From Guptibacillus hwajinpoensis (GTDB lineage: Bacteria > Bacillota > Bacilli > Bacillales > Guptibacillaceae), in assembly GCF_029277305.1 (NCBI RefSeq), contig NZ_CP119526.1: 64,000 bases of DNA. One strand, 5' to 3'. Numbering within the stretch: position 1 is the first letter of the stretch; each line of letters begins with the position of its first letter. Of the stretch, positions 7,705-16,617 are shown in pieces. Made by a program: the position numbers and the translations under genes. The notes under the pieces are model-generated. The model saw only the letters and a list, made by a program, of their open reading frames with translations, had not been told where the DNA came from and did no database searches.

Positions 7705-8334
7705 TTATTTGGAAGCGTGACGTTTTTCAAGCACGTTGAGTACATCATCAAGAGGACATCCCTGCTCTCTTAATAGAACCATAAGGTGGAATAGAAGATC
7801 CGCAGACTCCCAGGTTAATTCTTCAAGATCGCGGTTCTTCGCAGCAATAATCACTTCAGATGCTTCTTCCCCAACCTTCTTCAAAATCTTATCTACGCCT
7901 TCACTAAAGAGATACGTTGTGTAAGCTCCTTCTGGACGTTCTTCGTGACGCTTTGCAATAATTTCTTCTAGTGTATTTAGAATAGCGAAGCGATTCTCTT
8001 CAGGCGTTACCTCATTACCTAGTAACGAATCAGAAAAACACGTGTAGTCTCCTTTATGACAAGCTGGTCCAGCCGGCTTAACTAGAACGAGCACCGCATC
8101 CTGATCGCAATCATAGCGAAGGTCCGTAACGGTCTGCGTGTTTCCTGAGGTTTCGCCCTTATGCCATAACTCTTCACGTGAACGACTATAAAACCACGTT
8201 TCTTTCGTTTCAATCGTTTTAGTAAGCGATTCTTTATTCATATAAGCAAGGGTTAATACTTCCTTACTTGCTGTATCCTGCACAATAGCTGGAACAAGAC
8301 CTTTTTCATCAAATTGGATCATATCTAGATTCAT
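7705..8334 (-). CDS. hisIE: Bifunctional phosphoribosyl-AMP cyclohydrolase / phosphoribosyl-ATP pyrophosphatase
   Basis: Performs steps 2 and 3 of histidine synthesis. The N-terminal HisI domain (about residues 1-110) has the metal-ligand segments RYDCDQDA and CHKGDYTCF. The C-terminal HisE domain (about 115-205) has the MazG-like helical pattern with GEEASEVIIAAKN. The ATG at 8334 overlaps the hisF stop (ATGA), so it is translationally coupled. The length of 209 residues fits fused HisIE proteins of Bacilli. Confidence 0.96.
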   Translation of the reverse strand: MNLDMIQFDEKGLVPAIVQDTASKEVLTLAYMNKESLTKTIETKETWFYSRSREELWHKGETSGNTQTVTDLRYDCDQDAVLVLVKPAGPACHKGDYTCFSDSLLGNEVTPEENRFAILNTLEEIIAKRHEERPEGAYTTYLFSEGVDKILKKVGEEASEVIIAAKNRDLEELTWESADLLFHLMVLLREQGCPLDDVLNVLEKRHASK

Positions 8335-9089
8335 CGAATTGCCACCCCGTTTTGTTTTAAGTACTCTTTCACATGTGTGAGTGAGGTTTCTTTGTAGTGG
8401 AAAATAGATGCTGCAAGTGCCGCATCTGCAGAAGCATCATTGAAAACATCTAGAAAATCGTCTGAAGAACCAGCACCACCTGATGCAATGACTGGAATCG
8501 TGACCGCATTTCCAATCGCTTTCGTAAGGGAAATATCGAAACCGTCTTTGCTACCGTCCGCATCCATACTCGTTAGAAGAATCTCACCTGCTCCCATTTC
8601 CTGTGCCTTCAAAGCCCATTCTACAGCATCCCATTCTGTTGCTGTTCGACCACCATGCGTATAGACACGCCAAGACCCGGTCTCTTCTTCCCACTTTGCA
8701 TCGATTGCAACGACCATGCACTGTGTTCCAAAATAGTCTGCACCTTCACGAATTAGTTCCGGACGAAGTACAGCTGCTGTATTCATGGATACTTTATCAG
8801 CTCCTGCGCGAAGAACACGTTTCATGTCTTCAAGCTTGTTGATGCCACCGCCAACTGTAAAGGGGATAGCAAGCTCAGCTGCGACCTGGCGCACAACATC
8901 AACCATTGTTTCTCTTCCTTCATGTGATGCTGAAATATCGAGAAAAACAAGTTCATCTGCGCCTTCTTTATCGTACACTCTTGCAAGCTCTACTGGGTCT
9001 CCAGCATCACGAAGACCGACAAACTGAATCCCTTTTACAACTCGGCCTTCTTTCACATCAAGACACGGGATAATTCGCTTCGTTAGCAT
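8331..9089 (-). CDS. hisF: Imidazole glycerol phosphate synthase, cyclase subunit
   Basis: With HisH it forms IGP synthase: ammonia released by HisH passes through the HisF barrel and closes the imidazole ring of PRFAR, giving IGP and AICAR. The (beta/alpha)8 barrel carries both catalytic aspartates, Asp11 in CLDV and the one in VVAIDAKW near residue 130. Phosphate-binding glycines are in TVGGGI and ASGGAG. It is 252 residues, the normal length, and starts two bases after hisA. Confidence 0.97.
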   Translation of the reverse strand: MLTKRIIPCLDVKEGRVVKGIQFVGLRDAGDPVELARVYDKEGADELVFLDISASHEGRETMVDVVRQVAAELAIPFTVGGGINKLEDMKRVLRAGADKVSMNTAAVLRPELIREGADYFGTQCMVVAIDAKWEEETGSWRVYTHGGRTATEWDAVEWALKAQEMGAGEILLTSMDADGSKDGFDISLTKAIGNAVTIPVIASGGAGSSDDFLDVFNDASADAALAASIFHYKETSLTHVKEYLKQNGVAIR

Positions 9090-9091
9090 CC

Positions 9092-9811
9092 TTATACCTC
9101 CAGTGCTTGTTCTAACGTGAACTGATTTGTGTAGAGCGCCTTACCAATAATAGCACCACTGATTGAATCACTTCGTTCACGAAGACTTAGCACATCATCA
9201 AGTGAGCTCACACCACCAGATGCGATAACTTCCTTACCTGTTGCTTCGCCGAGTTCAGCAATCGCCTCGACGTTCGGTCCAGATAGTGTGCCATCTTTTG
9301 AAATGTCAGTGAAAATGAACACCTCTGCTCCGTGATTAGCAAGCTCCTTACCAAGGTCAACCGCCTTAACTTCCGATGTTTTTAGCCAACCTTCAACAGC
9401 CACGTATCCATCGCGCGCATCAATTCCAATTGCGATTTTTTCTTTATAACGAGAAAGCATTTTCTTAACGAAATCGGGGTCTGAAATCGCACTACTTCCT
9501 AGAATAATGCGGTCAACTCCGTTATCTAAGTAATACGCTACATCTTCTTCTTTACGAATTCCGCCACCAATTTGAACGCGAGCGTTTAGTTTGTCTGCAA
9601 CTTCCAAAACATAACGATCGTTCACTCGTTTGCCTTCTCGAGCTCCATCAAGATCAACCATGTGAATCCATTCTGCACCGTCGTCAGCGAATTTCTTTGC
9701 CATGTCAAAAGGTGAATCTCCATAAATTGTTTCCTGATTGTAATCGCCTTGAAGGAGACGAACGCACTTGCCGCCTCTCATATCAATTGCTGGATAGATT
9801 GTCATTGCCAT
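9092..9811 (-). CDS. hisA: ProFAR isomerase
   Basis: Converts ProFAR to PRFAR in histidine synthesis by an Amadori rearrangement. The (beta/alpha)8 barrel begins MAMTIYPAIDMRGGKCVRL; the Asp in PAIDMR and the one in VFIFTDISKDGTL are the expected acid/base pair. I start at ATG 9811, one base after the hisH stop, giving 239 residues. A second ATG two codons further on is equally possible. The longer open frame upstream overlaps hisH in another frame and is not coding. Confidence 0.96.
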   Translation of the reverse strand: MAMTIYPAIDMRGGKCVRLLQGDYNQETIYGDSPFDMAKKFADDGAEWIHMVDLDGAREGKRVNDRYVLEVADKLNARVQIGGGIRKEEDVAYYLDNGVDRIILGSSAISDPDFVKKMLSRYKEKIAIGIDARDGYVAVEGWLKTSEVKAVDLGKELANHGAEVFIFTDISKDGTLSGPNVEAIAELGEATGKEVIASGGVSSLDDVLSLRERSDSISGAIIGKALYTNQFTLEQALEV

Positions 9812-9812
9812 A

Positions 9813-10448
9813 TTATGCGTCATTCCTTTCAACGTATTGGGCATAGTTTCTGAGAATCGTAAGTCCTGCATGACTGCTTTTCTCTGGGTGGAATTGTGTA
9901 CCAAACACGTTTCCTTTTCCAACAACCGCAGGTACTTCTTCTGCATAGTCTGCAGATGCGATCAGCACATCACGATCTTCTGTATCAACATAATAAGAGT
10001 GAACAAAGTAGACATGTTCATCCCCTACTTCATTCATAAGGAAAGATTCCGGTTTCTTAATATCTAGCTTGTTCCACCCCATATGAGGGACTTTATAAGA
10101 TGTTCCGGATGAGTCTTGACCTGGAAACTTCTTCACTTTACCTGGTAGAAATGAAAAGCCTTCTGCAAAGCCATTTTCATTACTTTCTTCAAAAAGAAGC
10201 TGCATGCCAAGACAAATGCCAAGAAGGGGTTTACCACGAGCTACTTCTTTATCTATAAACGCTTTTAATCCTGTTTCATTCAATATCGCCATTGCATCTC
10301 GAAAAGATCCTACTCCAGGAAGAAGAAGACCTGTCGCTTTTGATAGTTCTTCCTCTTCTTCTGAAACGAAGTAATCATATCCGAGACGTTCAAGCGCTTT
10401 ACTCACGCTATACAAATTGCCCATTCCATAGTCAATAATACCAATCAT
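9813..10448 (-). CDS. hisH: Imidazole glycerol phosphate synthase, glutaminase subunit
   Basis: Class I glutamine amidotransferase that feeds ammonia to HisF. The nucleophile is Cys79 in GICLGMQ, and the catalytic His-Glu pair is in TQFHPEKS near the C-terminus. The length of 211 residues is normal. The ATG at 10448 directly follows the hisB stop, so the two genes abut; hisA follows one base after its stop. Confidence 0.96.
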   Translation of the reverse strand: MIGIIDYGMGNLYSVSKALERLGYDYFVSEEEEELSKATGLLLPGVGSFRDAMAILNETGLKAFIDKEVARGKPLLGICLGMQLLFEESNENGFAEGFSFLPGKVKKFPGQDSSGTSYKVPHMGWNKLDIKKPESFLMNEVGDEHVYFVHSYYVDTEDRDVLIASADYAEEVPAVVGKGNVFGTQFHPEKSSHAGLTILRNYAQYVERNDA

Positions 10449-11042
10449 CTATAGCATCCCTTTCGTTGAAGGAACACCTTTTACACGAGGATCAATCAGC
10501 GTTGCTTCATCCAATGCTCGTCCAAGTGCTTTGAAAATCGCCTCAATAATGTGATGCGTATTATGGCCGTAGTGAACGATGACATGCAAATTCATTCGTG
10601 CTTCAATCGCAAGCTTCCATAGAAATTCATGAACAAGTTCTGTATCAAAGGTACCAACTCGTGTGGATGGTAATTCAACGCGATATTCAAGATGTGGACG
10701 ATTGCTTAAATCAACAACAACCTGGGCAAGCGCATCATCCATTGGTACAAACGCATTGCCATATCGCTTGATGCCTTCCTTCGAGCCAAGCGCTTGCTTT
10801 AACGCTTCGCCAAGACAAATACCAATATCTTCAGTTGTATGATGATCATCAATTTCTGTATCGCCATTCGCTGCGATCGCTAAGTCGAACTTTCCATGCT
10901 TTGTGAACAGGTCGAGCATGTGCGTTAAAAACGGAACGCACGTCTGTAGATCTGACTTCCCTTCTCCATCTACCCCGAAAGAAAGGTTAATAGACGTTTC
11001 AGATGTTTCTCTAGCAATGGAACTTACTCTCTCTTCACTCAT
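10449..11042 (-). CDS. hisB: Imidazoleglycerol-phosphate dehydratase
   Basis: Dehydrates IGP to imidazole acetol phosphate. It is a Mn-dependent enzyme whose metal-binding motif DDHHTTED (about residue 63) and second histidine cluster HYGHNTHH are intact. The 197 residues correspond to the monofunctional dehydratase, without the phosphatase domain found in enterobacteria. The start overlaps the hisD stop as ATGA. The histidinol-phosphatase and aminotransferase genes of the pathway are not in this operon. Confidence 0.97.
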   Translation of the reverse strand: MSEERVSSIARETSETSINLSFGVDGEGKSDLQTCVPFLTHMLDLFTKHGKFDLAIAANGDTEIDDHHTTEDIGICLGEALKQALGSKEGIKRYGNAFVPMDDALAQVVVDLSNRPHLEYRVELPSTRVGTFDTELVHEFLWKLAIEARMNLHVIVHYGHNTHHIIEAIFKALGRALDEATLIDPRVKGVPSTKGML

Positions 11043-12313
11043 TTCAAATCCTCCAATCGAAGTTCAACCGCTCTTGCGTGAGCACCGAGCCCTTCAAGCT
11101 TTGCAAGCGCAGCAATGCTATTGCCGTTCTGCTTCATTGCTTCTTTACTATACGAAATCACACTCGATTTCTTAATAAAATCATCCACTGAAAGAGGACT
11201 AGAAAAACGAGCTGTCCCATTCGTTGGTAGAACGTGATTTGGTCCTGCAAAGTAATCACCAACCGGTTCCGAGCTATAAGGTCCAAGGAAGATCGCACCT
11301 GCATGACGAATTTTCCCAAGTAACGTCATTGGCTCATCTACCATAATCTCAAGGTGTTCAGGTGCTAGATCATTCACTGCTTCAACGCCTGCTACCATAT
11401 TGTCAACAACGTAAATGACGCCATAATCTTCAATCGATTTCGAAGCGATTTCGGCACGTGGAAGCTCTGCAAGCTGCTTCTCTACTTGTTCTTGAACGCG
11501 CTCAGCAAGTACTTGAGATGGTGTAACAAGTACTGCGCTTGCGCGTTCATCATGCTCAGCCTGTGATAGCAGATCTGCTGCAACATAAGCAGGATTCGCT
11601 TGTTCATCGGCTAGAACGACGATTTCACTCGGTCCTGCAATCATATCAATATCGACAATACCAAACACTTCTCGTTTGGCAAGAGCGACGAAGATATTTC
11701 CTGGACCGACGATTTTATCAACTGCAGAAATCGATTCTGTTCCATAAGCAAGGGCAGCGACAGCTTGTGCACCACCCGCTTTAACAATCTCGGTAACGCC
11801 TACTTCATTAGCAGCAACAAGTACGCCTGCTGGCACTTTTCCTTCTGAATCAGGAGGTGTAACCATTACAATTCTCTGAACGCCTGCCGCTGTAGCAGGG
11901 ATAACGTTCATTAGAACAGAAGAAGGATAAGCAGCTTTGCCTCCTGGCACATATACGCCAACAGAATCTAGTGGCGTTACTTTCTGGCCAAGTAGCGTAC
12001 CATCCAGAGACGTTGTAAACCATGACTCTCGACGCTGACGCTCATGAAATGTTTTGATGTTCGAGGCGGCTTCTTGAATAATTGCAACAAGCTCGTCAGA
12101 CAATTCCCCATACGCTTGTTCAATTTCTTCACTCGTTACGCGCAAATCATCGAGTGTAGCACCGTCAAATTTTTTCGTGTATGTTTTAACGGCATCATCA
12201 CCGTTTGTTTTAACCTGCTCAAGGATCGAGAGCACAACCTGACGTTGCTCCTCTGTTCCTTCTTCAATAGACCGCTTAATGGAAATCCCGTCGTTCATGT
12301 TAACGATTTTCAT
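11039..12313 (-). CDS. hisD: Histidinol dehydrogenase
   Basis: Zinc enzyme that oxidises histidinol to histidine in two NAD-dependent steps. The signature region GPGNIFVALAK...GPSEIVVLAD and the SQAEHDE segment are present, with the C-terminal catalytic GAIFLGPYSSEPVGDY. The start is ATG at 12313, eight bases after AAGGAGG, which lies inside the end of hisG; the two genes overlap by 14 bases. The product is 424 residues against 427 in B. subtilis. Confidence 0.97.
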   Translation of the reverse strand: MKIVNMNDGISIKRSIEEGTEEQRQVVLSILEQVKTNGDDAVKTYTKKFDGATLDDLRVTSEEIEQAYGELSDELVAIIQEAASNIKTFHERQRRESWFTTSLDGTLLGQKVTPLDSVGVYVPGGKAAYPSSVLMNVIPATAAGVQRIVMVTPPDSEGKVPAGVLVAANEVGVTEIVKAGGAQAVAALAYGTESISAVDKIVGPGNIFVALAKREVFGIVDIDMIAGPSEIVVLADEQANPAYVAADLLSQAEHDERASAVLVTPSQVLAERVQEQVEKQLAELPRAEIASKSIEDYGVIYVVDNMVAGVEAVNDLAPEHLEIMVDEPMTLLGKIRHAGAIFLGPYSSEPVGDYFAGPNHVLPTNGTARFSSPLSVDDFIKKSSVISYSKEAMKQNGNSIAALAKLEGLGAHARAVELRLEDLK

Positions 12314-12941
12314 CTCCGCTACCTCCTTCCACAACAGCTGAAAGACGCTCGACCATATCATCAATAATGGCATCTTTTGTTCGATAGCTTACTGGGTTTA
12401 CGATAAAGCGAGATGTTATCGGCTCAATAAACGCCGTTTCCATTAGTCCGTTCTCCGTTAACGTTCGTCCTGTTGAAACAATATCGACAATGCGATCCGC
12501 AAGGCCTATTAACGGCGCAAGTTCAATAGATCCGTTCAATTTAATAATCTCTACTTGCTCACCTTGCTCTCGAAAATAATTAGAAGCAACGTTCGGATAC
12601 TTCGTTGCAATCTTTGGAGCAACTCCTTTGATTGGACCATCTGAAAGCCCAGCCACAGCGAGATAGCAGCCGCTGATTTTCAAATCAAGTACTTCATAAA
12701 CATTGCGTTCTTCTTCAAGCATTACATCTTTTCCAGCAATCCCAACATCAGCAACACCGTGTTCAACATAAGTTGGAACATCCATCGGCTTCGCTAGAAT
12801 GAAACGGATATTCTCTTCCTCAATATCTAGAATCAGTTTTCTTGAATCATCAAATTCAGGAGGGAGCTTGTAACCAGCTTGACGAAGCAACTCAGATGCT
12901 TCGTCAAAAATACGTCCCTTTGGCATTGCGATCGTAAGCAT
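12300..12941 (-). CDS. hisG: ATP phosphoribosyltransferase, short form
   Basis: Catalyses the first step of histidine synthesis, ATP plus PRPP to phosphoribosyl-ATP. It is the 213-residue short form, which lacks the C-terminal regulatory domain and works as a hetero-octamer with HisZ. The family pattern KPMDVPTYVEHGVADVGIAGKD and the PRPP-binding region (DRIVDIVSTGRTLTENG) are visible. It overlaps the hisZ stop by one base and hisD by 14, which argues for coupled translation. Confidence 0.97.
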   Translation of the reverse strand: MLTIAMPKGRIFDEASELLRQAGYKLPPEFDDSRKLILDIEEENIRFILAKPMDVPTYVEHGVADVGIAGKDVMLEEERNVYEVLDLKISGCYLAVAGLSDGPIKGVAPKIATKYPNVASNYFREQGEQVEIIKLNGSIELAPLIGLADRIVDIVSTGRTLTENGLMETAFIEPITSRFIVNPVSYRTKDAIIDDMVERLSAVVEGGSGDENR

Positions 12942-14122
12942 TACAACGTCCCCTTTCCGTTCTTACCAATCATATATACAACATCATCAAAACGTTCTGA
13001 GTACTCATCAAGATTCGTAATGCCGCTCAGTTCCTGCATAACGACTTTTTCGCCTTGAGCTCGTCTTTCTGAAGCCTGCTGGATAGCTTCCTCTCTCCGT
13101 TCTGGACTAAATATAATCGCATCAGGTAGCTTTTCATCACCCGTTAGGCCAAGCGCTTCAGCCAAATGATCAAGACGAATCCCAAATCCAGTTGCTTGTG
13201 CCGGACGATCAAAGCGAGATAATAATTCATCGTAACGACCGCCATTACTTAATGGAACGCCAAGCTCATTTGCGTACCCTTCGAATACGACACCTGTGTA
13301 ATAACTCATGTGACTAACAAGCGTGAAATCAAACTTAACCTGATCTGCAACCCCATAAGCCTCAAGCGTTTGTATAAGCGTCCGGAGCTCATCTAACACA
13401 CGTTCACCCGCTTCAGTAGGAAGAAGTTCGATGGCGTCACTTAGCTTAGAACCATCTCCTCTAAGGGTTAGAAGATCCATTAGTCTTTTTTGATCAATTG
13501 ATGAAAGCGGCATTTCGCGAACGTGCTGACGGTACCCAACGTAGTTCTTCTCATATAAATAGCGACGAAGAACAGCCGCACGATCTTCATTTCCAACAAT
13601 TGAAAGAAACAGCTCTTGGATAAATCCAACATGTCCAATTGCGATCTGAAAATTCTCAAGCCCTGCTTCTTTTAGAACAGCAGCCATTAAGGCAATGACT
13701 TCTGCATCTGCACTAGTCGTGCGATCTCCAATTAACTCGACACCAATTTGTTCAAATTCAGCCGGTTTGCCACCTTCGTCCTCTTGTGCACGGTACACAT
13801 TAGAATCATAAGCCAAGCGCAATGGAAAAGGCTCTTTCTTCAAACTAGACGCAGCTACGCGGGCGATCGGTGCCGTCATATCGGGTCTTAACACAAGTGT
13901 ATTCCCACGCTGATCAAGCAGTTTAAAAAGCTGCTGATCTAGAATTGCTGACGCCTCACCTACTGTTTCGTAGTACTCAAGAGTAGGTGTATTCATAAAC
14001 CGATATCCCCACGTTTCTGTTACGTGTTGAATTTTTTCTCGAATGCTTGTTTTCAGATCGTATAGTAACGGTAGCGTATCTCGCATACCGAGTGGTTTCT
14101 CAAATACAAATGGTCTCGTCAT
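12941..14122 (-). CDS. hisZ: ATP phosphoribosyltransferase regulatory subunit
   Basis: HisZ is a paralogue of histidyl-tRNA synthetase without tRNA charging activity; it activates short HisG and senses histidine. Class II synthetase-like motifs are seen (LRPDMTAPIARV, YRAQEDEGGKPAEFEQIGVE, YTGVVFEGY and GGRYDELL). ATG at 14122 follows GAGGTG by six bases; a GTG three codons upstream overlaps that site. The product is 393 residues. It is the first gene of the his operon and lies about 75 bases after the predicted transcription start. Confidence 0.95.
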   Translation of the reverse strand: MTRPFVFEKPLGMRDTLPLLYDLKTSIREKIQHVTETWGYRFMNTPTLEYYETVGEASAILDQQLFKLLDQRGNTLVLRPDMTAPIARVAASSLKKEPFPLRLAYDSNVYRAQEDEGGKPAEFEQIGVELIGDRTTSADAEVIALMAAVLKEAGLENFQIAIGHVGFIQELFLSIVGNEDRAAVLRRYLYEKNYVGYRQHVREMPLSSIDQKRLMDLLTLRGDGSKLSDAIELLPTEAGERVLDELRTLIQTLEAYGVADQVKFDFTLVSHMSYYTGVVFEGYANELGVPLSNGGRYDELLSRFDRPAQATGFGIRLDHLAEALGLTGDEKLPDAIIFSPERREEAIQQASERRAQGEKVVMQELSGITNLDEYSERFDDVVYMIGKNGKGTL

Positions 14123-14137
14123 TTTTTGCACCTCGCA

Positions 14138-14168
14138 TTTACTTTAGTTCGCTTTACTTTAGTTCGCT
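14138..14168. promoter_or_regulatory. Tandem 15-bp repeat in the his leader, candidate operator
   Basis: TTACTTTAGTTCGCT occurs twice back to back (period 15) between the his promoter and the hisZ ribosome site. It also forms the partial dyad TTAGCGAACTAA. This fits a repressor site in the 5' leader; a TrpR-like HisR/YerC regulator is a guess. Confidence 0.4.
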
Positions 14169-14196
14169 AATATACTAACAAGATGAAGTTATTTGT

Positions 14197-14225
14197 AGTT
14201 TACACGCCTAGAAAATTTTCGTCAA
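14197..14225 (-). promoter_or_regulatory. his operon sigma-A promoter
   Basis: TTGACG (14220-14225), a 17-base spacer and TAAACT (14197-14202) on the minus strand, upstream of hisZ. Confidence 0.6.
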
Positions 14226-14277
14226 CCAATATGAAGCGATTATTCCCCTTACCCTTCCCGAGTACTCTTAATCAATC

Positions 14278-14364
14278 CTTTTTGTTGTTTTTGAAAAGGA
14301 AGCTAAGGGTTGAAGCCAAACTTCATCGTTGATTTGCTCTCTTTTCACAGCAACAATCTTATAG
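14278..14364 (+). repeat. Degenerate core-deleted MITE-like repeat, copy 3a
   Basis: TTGTTGTTTTTGAAAAGGA at the left and TTTTCACAGCAACAATCTTATAG at the right match the two arms of the family, joined without core. It abuts copy 3b. Confidence 0.5.
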
Positions 14365-14545
14365 AAAGGCTCTTTTCGTAAAGATTGTTGTTTTTAAAGT
14401 TTTTCTATAGTGAAAACTCCTTCATCGTTGATTGGAGCGGAAGGTGCTCAACTCCTGCGGGATTAGCGGGACAGGTGAGCACCTGGAGTGCAAATCAACT
14501 GCTATATAGCAACATTACGAAATGAACCTTTCACGAAAAGACCCT
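14365..14545 (+). repeat. MITE-like repeat with shortened core, copy 3b
   Basis: Starts AAAGGCTCTTTTCGTAAAGATTG and ends ATGAACCTTTCACGAAAAGACC. The core (14432-14495) keeps GGAGCGGAAGGTGCTC and GAGCACCTGGAGTG but lacks the middle. It lies between the divergent his and cax genes; nothing else is seen in 14226-14630. Confidence 0.75.
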
Positions 14546-14630
14546 ACTGGTAAAACTTTCTTTCCCAATAAATGAAAACTATAATAAAGACAGAATAAAC
14601 TAATGATAAAAAGTAGAAAGGATGTGCACC

Positions 14631-15692
14631 GTGGTAAACAAAATCTTCTTTATCTTAATTGTTATAGGAGTTCCTCTGTCTGTAGCGGGAAGTCTACTTC
14701 ACTGGTCACAAATTCTTATGTTTACTGTTTATTGTTTAACCATCGTATCCCTCGCTGCATATATGGGTAGAGCCACTGAAAGTCTCGCGATTATATCAGG
14801 CCCAAGAATCGGTGGCTTATTAAATGCAACTTTCGGTAATGCCGTTGAACTCATTATTTCAATCTTTGCCTTAAAAGAAGGATTAGTAGAAATTGTACTA
14901 GCTTCCCTCACAGGATCTGTACTTGGGAATCTTCTTCTTGTTGCCGGACTATCGTTCTTCGTTGGCGGCATTAAGTTCAAACGCCAGAAGTTCAATGTTT
15001 ACGACGCAAGGCACAACTCTGGACTATTAATGTTCGGTGTAATCGTAGCATTTGTCATTCCGGAAGTATTTGCAATGGGAATGGATGATGCTGAAGCGAT
15101 TTCATTAAGTATTGGAATTTCAGTTATTCTAATCGTACTTTATCTTGCCGCTCTCTTCTTTAAGCTTGTTACACACCGTGGTGTCTACCAGCATAATGAA
15201 GAAAACGGAGCAGAGCCTCATCATGAAGAGCCTGAATGGAGCAAGAAGAAGGCGATGATCGTTCTAGCACTTTCAACAGTTGCGGTCGGTTATGTAGCGG
15301 AAAGCCTTGTTCATACATTTGAAACTGTAGGGGAAACCTTTGGATGGAGCGAGTTATTTATCGGGGTTATTATTGTAGCGATTGTAGGAAACGCAGCTGA
15401 GCACGCTTCTGCCATTATTATGGCTTACAAAAACAAAATGGATATTGCTGTTGAGATTGCAATAGGCTCTACTCTTCAAATTGCCATGTTTGTTGCTCCA
15501 ATACTTGTGTTGATCTCACTGTTCTTTCCTGTACAAATGCCGCTTGTCTTTACTTTACCAGAATTAGTGACAATGGTAACCGCTGTTTTATTAACAATTG
15601 TGATTAGTAATGACGGTGAAACAAATTGGTTTGAAGGAGCAACATTGCTTGCTGCGTACTTAATTATGGGAATTGGTTTTTATTTACTCTAA
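14631..15692 (+). CDS. cax: Ca2+/H+ antiporter of the CaCA/CAX family (YfkE-like)
   Basis: Membrane exchanger that exports calcium in return for protons. The 353-residue protein has about eleven hydrophobic segments in two homologous halves, each with the ion-binding alpha-repeat: FGNAVELIISIFALKEG in the first, VGNAAEHASAIIMAYKNKMDIA in the second, both with the key Glu. A short acidic, His-rich loop (HNEENGAEPHHEEPE) separates the halves. I start at GTG 14631, eight bases after AGAAAGGA; the ATG at 14622 lies too close to that site. B. subtilis YfkE is about the same length. It is a single-gene unit on the plus strand, ended by a strong terminator. Confidence 0.93.
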   Translation: MVNKIFFILIVIGVPLSVAGSLLHWSQILMFTVYCLTIVSLAAYMGRATESLAIISGPRIGGLLNATFGNAVELIISIFALKEGLVEIVLASLTGSVLGNLLLVAGLSFFVGGIKFKRQKFNVYDARHNSGLLMFGVIVAFVIPEVFAMGMDDAEAISLSIGISVILIVLYLAALFFKLVTHRGVYQHNEENGAEPHHEEPEWSKKKAMIVLALSTVAVGYVAESLVHTFETVGETFGWSELFIGVIIVAIVGNAAEHASAIIMAYKNKMDIAVEIAIGSTLQIAMFVAPILVLISLFFPVQMPLVFTLPELVTMVTAVLLTIVISNDGETNWFEGATLLAAYLIMGIGFYLL

Positions 15693-15697
15693 TTTCG

Positions 15698-15724
15698 AAG
15701 CCTGCAATTTGCAGGCTTTTTTGT
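15698..15724 (+). terminator. cax terminator
   Basis: AAGCCTGCAA / TTGCAGGCTT stem followed by TTTTTTG, six bases after the cax stop. Confidence 0.88.
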
Positions 15725-15820
15725 TACAGTAACTGAGGGAAGATCCTCTGCATAACGTGTTAGTAAATTTACTAGGTCACACGCAAATACTTAAACAAAC
15801 CGCAGAAAGTAGGCGAAAAC

Positions 15821-16576
15821 ATGATTCATCGTAAAACAAAAAGAGAAATCGAATTAATGAAAGAGGCAGGAAAGGTTCTAGCTGACTGTCATAAAGAGTT
15901 ACGCAACATTATTAAACCTGGCGTAACAACGAAGCAAATTGACGATTTTGTAGAATTCTTTCTAGAAGAACGTGGCGCTACTCCTGAACAAAAAGGCTAT
16001 CATGATTATCCTTTCGCAACTTGCGCTTCAGTGAACGACGTCATTTGTCACGGGTTTCCTGGTACTCAGAAGCTAAAAGAGGGAGACATCGTAACAGTAG
16101 ATATGGTTGTAAACTTAAACGGCGCTCTTGCTGATTCAGCATGGTCCTATGCTGTAGGTTCCATTTCTGATGACGTGCAACAGTTGCTTGATGCTACGAA
16201 AAAGTCTCTATACCTTGGAATAGAACAGGCCGTTGTCGGCAATCGCATTGGAGATATTGGCCACGCCATCCAAAAATACGCTGAAAGTAAAGGATATGGC
16301 GTAGTACGCGACTTTACAGGTCATGGCATAGGACCAACACTTCATGAAGAGCCAATGATTCCTCACTTCGGGGAGCCAGGAACTGGTCCACGGTTAAAAG
16401 AAGGTATGGTTATTACAATTGAACCAATGCTAAACATAGGAGCTCCTTTTAGCATAATAGACGAAGATGGTTGGACTGCTCGTACAGTAGATGGCTCTAT
16501 TTCTGCACAGTATGAGCATACTCTCGCAATTACAAAAGACGGCCCTGTTCTGTTAACAGATCAAGGCGACGAATAA
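15821..16576 (+). CDS. map: Type I methionine aminopeptidase (YflG-like)
   Basis: Removes the initiator methionine from new proteins. All five metal ligands of type I enzymes can be placed: Asp in VDMVVN and in ADSAWSY, His in GHGIGPTLHEEP, Glu in TIEPML and Glu in AQYEHT; the substrate His is in VICHGFP. The 251 residues and the ADSAWSY variant of the second aspartate region resemble B. subtilis YflG, the second MetAP, rather than the ribosomal-cluster map gene. So this is probably the accessory copy. It ends in a shared bidirectional terminator. Confidence 0.92.
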   Translation: MIHRKTKREIELMKEAGKVLADCHKELRNIIKPGVTTKQIDDFVEFFLEERGATPEQKGYHDYPFATCASVNDVICHGFPGTQKLKEGDIVTVDMVVNLNGALADSAWSYAVGSISDDVQQLLDATKKSLYLGIEQAVVGNRIGDIGHAIQKYAESKGYGVVRDFTGHGIGPTLHEEPMIPHFGEPGTGPRLKEGMVITIEPMLNIGAPFSIIDEDGWTARTVDGSISAQYEHTLAITKDGPVLLTDQGDE

Positions 16577-16585
16577 GTGAACACA

Positions 16586-16617
16586 AAGAAACCCGTAGCG
16601 CTCGCTACGGGTTTCTT
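16586..16617. terminator. Bidirectional terminator between map and yvoF
   Basis: Perfect 15-bp stem AAGAAACCCGTAGCG / CGCTACGGGTTTCTT with a 2-base loop. It serves both convergent genes and overlaps the yvoF stop codon. Confidence 0.85.

Noticed and set aside
14123..14365. T-box or His leader peptide in front of hisZ
   Set aside because: No TGGNACCGCG T-box sequence, no antiterminator and no His-rich small frame was found in the short leader.
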